A DNA stretch of 7,914 nucleotides from Flavobacteriaceae bacterium (GTDB lineage Bacteria > Bacteroidota > Bacteroidia > Flavobacteriales > Flavobacteriaceae), in contig JAGLKH010000002.1 in NCBI GenBank assembly GCA_023141985.1, positions 1 to 7,914 on the forward strand, given 5' to 3'. Under the pieces are notes generated by a model that searched no databases, was not told the origin of the DNA, and saw only the letters and a list, made by a program, of their open reading frames with translations. How positions within the stretch are numbered: position 1 is the stretch's first letter; every line of letters starts with the position of its first letter. Below, piece by piece: positions 4,752 to 7,914 of the stretch. The position numbers were made by a program, and so were the translations under genes.

Positions 4752-6980
4752 ATGTCCCGAATCAAATATCATATATTTGCTTTTTTTGTCTTAATTGCTT
4801 CGCTAAGTTACCCTCAAAATAAAATTGAGGACGATCCTGATTTGCAAAAAAATAAAGTTGATGTTGTTGTAAATAATGCCGAAAAGGAAGCACAAAACGG
4901 CAATTTTTATAACGCCATTAAATTGCTTAAACAAGCACTTCTTATTTCAGAAAAAATTGATGACCAAAAAAGTCAAGGAGTAATTCTTTCTAATATAGCA
5001 AAACTCCAATATAATATTGAAGAACATAAAGATGCTGAAAGCTCAATAAATAAGGCTATTAATATCCAAAGAAAAATTGATGACAAATTAAACTTAGCAA
5101 TCTCAAGATATACTTATGGACAAATTAGTTTAGGATTAAAAAATTACAATAGAGCTTTGGACTATTTTAAATCTGCAAAAACAATTTTTGAAGAAGAGAA
5201 TCTTAATGAAGTAATTACAGAAGTAACCTTAAACGAAGCCAAAGCACAGATTGGATTAAATAATCTACATGAAGCCATTGCACTTATAGAAAAGACAATT
5301 ATATTATCGAAAAAATACAACTTAACAAATATACAGAGTGCTGCTCTTATAAAAAGTGGCGTTATTGCTTATAAAGAAAAAAAATACAAAAATGCATTAT
5401 CTCAAACTTTAGAAGGTTCAGAAATAGCTAAAAATATTGGTGAATTAGTAGTTTTAAACGAAAGCTACTTACTGTTAAGCAACATATATTCTGAAACAAA
5501 AAAATATGAATTAGCCAATAAGAATTTAAGATTATATATTGAACTTAATGATTCAATCTTAAGGAGTAATCAAGCAAAATTATCACCAAAAAAAAGAGAA
5601 CAGTTTATCATAGCTGATAAAGATGCTCTAATACAAAATCAAGCAGATAGATTAAACGAAAAAGAGAAAGAGACTAGCATAAGTAAATTAATTACCATAT
5701 TAAGTATTGGTCTTATAACTATACTCTCGTTATTAACTTTATCATTATATAAAAACAACAATATTAGACTAAAAACTAATAATATGTTGTTCAAAAAAAA
5801 CACAGAATTGTTAACCGAAAAAGAAAGGGCTGAAATTGCTGCAACAGCTAAATCAAATTTCTTATCTACTGTTACACACGAATTAAGAACTCCTCTTTAT
5901 GCAGTAACTGGTTTAACAAATATGCTCATGGATGAAGACCCAAAACCAGAACAAATGCAGCATTTAAAATCGCTTAAATTTTCTGGAGACTATCTTTTAA
6001 CATTTATTAATGACATATTACAAATTAACAAAATTGAAGCCAATAAGGTTGAGCTCGATCCGGAGATTTTTAATTTAAGAACTAAAGTAGAAAATGTAGC
6101 TGCAGCATTAAACAATTCTGCATTAGATAACAATATTAAAATTCATATTGAATACGATAAATCTCTTCCTGTATTCTTTGATGGAGACCAATTAAAAATT
6201 TCTCAAATATTAATTAATTTAATTGGTAACTCAATTAAGTTTACTAAAGATGGTGATATTTGGATTAGAATTCTTAAAAAGAATCAAAATCAGGGTATTT
6301 ATAATATAAGGTTCGAAATTGAAGATAATGGTATTGGAATTACTAAAGAAAAACAAGAGAATATGTTCGAAAGTTTTTCCCAAGGGTCTGTACAGATTAA
6401 TCGTAAATATGGAGGAACAGGTTTAGGTTTATCAATTGTAAAAGGTTTAGTAGATATACTTCAAGGTAAAGTGTATTTAAAAAGTGAATTAGGACAAGGC
6501 ACCACTTTTAGTGTAGAATTACCTTTAAAAGAATCTAAAGAAGTTATTAAAGTTAAAGATACTGACTTATTTAATGATGTTAAAGATTTAGATTTAAATA
6601 AAATTAAAATTTTAGTTGTTGAGGATAACAAGATCAATCAAATGATAACTAAAAAAATATTAACAAAAATGAATCTTAATTGTGATGTTGTTGATAATGG
6701 AGAAGATGCCGTAGAACAAATTAAGGAAAACAATTACGACATTGTGCTAATGGATATCCATATGCCGGGAATTAGTGGTATTGAAGCTACAAAAATAGTT
6801 AGAAGTTTTGACAAAGAGCTTACAATATTTGCACTCACCGCAGTAACTTTAGAAGATAAAATGCAAGAGTTTGATGATGCTGGTTTTGATGATATCATCT
6901 CGAAACCATTTAAACAAGAAGATTTTGAAAAGAAATTATTTTCTGCATTATTTAAAAATAAAACTTCGGCTTCGGCTTAA
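4752..6980 (+). CDS. TPR-containing hybrid sensor histidine kinase/response regulator
   Basis: The 742-residue protein has, in order: a signal peptide (residues 1 to about 21, SLSYPQ at its end); about six tetratricopeptide units (roughly 49-71, 75-111, 116-150, 157-190, 195-230, 234-267); a charged linker; one membrane helix (about 312-333); a coiled-coil signalling helix (334-368); HisKA with FLSTVTHELRTPL and phospho-acceptor His376; HATPase_c with N box Asn493, G1 box DNGIG (525-529), F box around 539-542 and G2 box GGTGLGL (554-560); and a receiver domain (about 618-735) with acidic pocket Glu624-Asp625, phospho-acceptor Asp668 (LMDIHMPG), Thr696 and Lys718. All catalytic residues are intact. 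The TPR array is predicted to be periplasmic, where it probably binds a protein or peptide and signals across the membrane to autophosphorylate His376 and pass phosphate to Asp668. No HPt protein or DNA-binding regulator is adjacent, so the output is unknown. It has its own promoter candidate and ends overlapping lpxK. Confidence 0.93.
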   Translation: MSRIKYHIFAFFVLIASLSYPQNKIEDDPDLQKNKVDVVVNNAEKEAQNGNFYNAIKLLKQALLISEKIDDQKSQGVILSNIAKLQYNIEEHKDAESSINKAINIQRKIDDKLNLAISRYTYGQISLGLKNYNRALDYFKSAKTIFEEENLNEVITEVTLNEAKAQIGLNNLHEAIALIEKTIILSKKYNLTNIQSAALIKSGVIAYKEKKYKNALSQTLEGSEIAKNIGELVVLNESYLLLSNIYSETKKYELANKNLRLYIELNDSILRSNQAKLSPKKREQFIIADKDALIQNQADRLNEKEKETSISKLITILSIGLITILSLLTLSLYKNNNIRLKTNNMLFKKNTELLTEKERAEIAATAKSNFLSTVTHELRTPLYAVTGLTNMLMDEDPKPEQMQHLKSLKFSGDYLLTFINDILQINKIEANKVELDPEIFNLRTKVENVAAALNNSALDNNIKIHIEYDKSLPVFFDGDQLKISQILINLIGNSIKFTKDGDIWIRILKKNQNQGIYNIRFEIEDNGIGITKEKQENMFESFSQGSVQINRKYGGTGLGLSIVKGLVDILQGKVYLKSELGQGTTFSVELPLKESKEVIKVKDTDLFNDVKDLDLNKIKILVVEDNKINQMITKKILTKMNLNCDVVDNGEDAVEQIKENNYDIVLMDIHMPGISGIEATKIVRSFDKELTIFALTAVTLEDKMQEFDDAGFDDIISKPFKQEDFEKKLFSALFKNKTSASA

Positions 6981-7914
6981 TTTATATTCGTGAATTTATT
7001 AATTAGATTGTCAAATTTTTCATTGCCTAAAATCTCCATTTCAATAGGCAGATAAAACAATCGCTCTGCATCAATTTTGCCTTTTAATCGCATATAATCT
7101 TTTTCCGTAGTTAAAATAAAGGACTTAGTATTTAGCAATTTTAATTCATTTTTGGTAAAACTATGATGATCTTTAAAATTTAAATGCTCATAATTATATC
7201 CAGAACTATTCAAAAGATTTAATATTGGCTTAGGGTCAGCAATTCCCGTAACTAAAGTGAATTTTTTATGCTTTAAATCTAAAAGAGGCTTACTTGTTTT
7301 AGATGAATAAACGGTTTCGGAATATTTAATAGTGCTAAAAAACACTTCTTGTGTAGAAAATGGTTTTAATTTTGTAATAATTTTTTGTTTATCATTTTCA
7401 TCTAAATCAATAGGACATTTAGTAACAATAATAATATCTGCCCTTTTTGCTCCTACTTTAGATTCACGCAAATTACCAGTAGGTAAAACAAAATCATCAA
7501 CATAAAGTCTATTATAGGTCGTTAGCAGTATGTTTAATCCTGCGTTAACTTTCCTGTGCTGGAAAGCATCATCTAACAAGATAATATTTGGAGCATTCTG
7601 CAATTTTCGTAACTGAGCAATTCCATTTCGCCTATTACTATCAACACTTACTATAATATCCCTAAATTTTTGATAAAACTGAAAAGGCTCATCTCCAATT
7701 TTTACTGCTGAAGAATTTACATCTGCAATATAAAAACCTTTGGTTATTCTCTTATAACCTCTACTTAATGTTGCAATTTTATAATTGTTTTTCAGTAATC
7801 GTATTAAGTATTCAATCATTGGTGTTTTACCAGTACCACCAGCACTTAAATTACCAACACAAATAATAGGAAAATCATACGATTTAGATTTAAAAATGCC
7901 TGTGTCATAACACA
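6977..7914 (-). CDS. lpxK: Tetraacyldisaccharide 4'-kinase LpxK (N-terminus beyond right edge)
   Basis: LpxK is an inner-membrane-associated kinase that phosphorylates the 4' position of the tetraacyl disaccharide to make lipid IVA, the sixth step of lipid A synthesis. The frame is open to the right edge, giving 311 codons. The ATG at 7819 is internal: the codons before it (7820-7912) encode YDTGIFKSKS, then PIICVG and the Walker A loop GNLSAGGTGKTP (7823-7855 for GNLSAGGTGKT). Further marks, numbered from the first complete codon, are SRGYKR (50-55), GDEP (73-76), the catalytic DDAFQHR (114-120), LPTGNLRE (143-150), DHHSF (248-252) and TTEKD (268-272). Compared with typical family members of about 330-350 residues, roughly 20-30 N-terminal residues, which usually form a membrane-associating helix, are missing off the edge. 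The gene converges with the sensor kinase gene, sharing TTAA (6977-6980) as stop codons on both strands. Confidence 0.96.
   Translation of the reverse strand, partial: CYDTGIFKSKSYDFPIICVGNLSAGGTGKTPMIEYLIRLLKNNYKIATLSRGYKRITKGFYIADVNSSAVKIGDEPFQFYQKFRDIIVSVDSNRRNGIAQLRKLQNAPNIILLDDAFQHRKVNAGLNILLTTYNRLYVDDFVLPTGNLRESKVGAKRADIIIVTKCPIDLDENDKQKIITKLKPFSTQEVFFSTIKYSETVYSSKTSKPLLDLKHKKFTLVTGIADPKPILNLLNSSGYNYEHLNFKDHHSFTKNELKLLNTKSFILTTEKDYMRLKGKIDAERLFYLPIEMEILGNEKFDNLINKFTNIN

Noticed and set aside
6964..6978. CTTCGG repeats as a UUCG-loop terminator hairpin
   Set aside because: The best stem around CTTCGG is only about three pairs and no T run follows directly. The repeat is explained as coding sequence for Ser-Ala-Ser-Ala.

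Overview
The window is AT-rich, with closely packed genes, promoter-like boxes of the TAnnTTTG type and no obvious Shine-Dalgarno sequences at the start codons. The proteins look like those of the Bacteroidota, most likely a marine-type member of the Flavobacteriaceae. No tRNA, rRNA, CRISPR array, insertion sequence or phage gene is visible. Every major reading frame can be assigned to a known family, so this reads as a chromosomal, mainly housekeeping region.

Layout, left to right. Positions 1-2759 hold a tight plus-strand cluster: the 3' part of a membrane-associated family 2 glycosyltransferase (cut by the left edge), an ECF-type sigma-70 factor starting at a TTG inside the end of the glycosyltransferase, an Nramp-superfamily transporter that overlaps the sigma gene by one base, and a small lipoprotein with a Dabb (dimeric alpha-beta barrel) domain. 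A 43-base gap with a TAnnTTTG box follows. Then come lipA (lipoyl synthase) and a type I glyceraldehyde-3-phosphate dehydrogenase gene, 2 bases apart. A 57-base gap with a second TAnnTTTG box and a short direct repeat precedes a 742-residue hybrid sensor kinase: signal peptide, TPR array, membrane helix, histidine kinase, receiver. This gene meets lpxK (minus strand, lipid A 4'-kinase) tail to tail, with the two stop codons overlapping. lpxK runs off the right edge.

How the genes relate. The glycosyltransferase and LpxK both serve the envelope (glycan or glycolipid synthesis and lipid A). LipA makes the lipoyl cofactor of 2-oxoacid dehydrogenases, and GAPDH feeds the same central carbon route. 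The sensor kinase carries its own receiver domain, but no HPt or DNA-binding partner is encoded beside it.

The points most worth a second look are the transporter, whose helix-1 metal-binding motif DPGN is replaced by GVSH; the sigma-factor/transporter/Dabb-lipoprotein cluster, which has no anti-sigma gene in it; the GAPDH, whose CTTNC active-site motif reads CTTNN; and the lpxK start, where the first ATG seen in the window lies inside the Walker A loop region and is certainly not the real start. I do not see convincing evidence for a wholly new biological system here.
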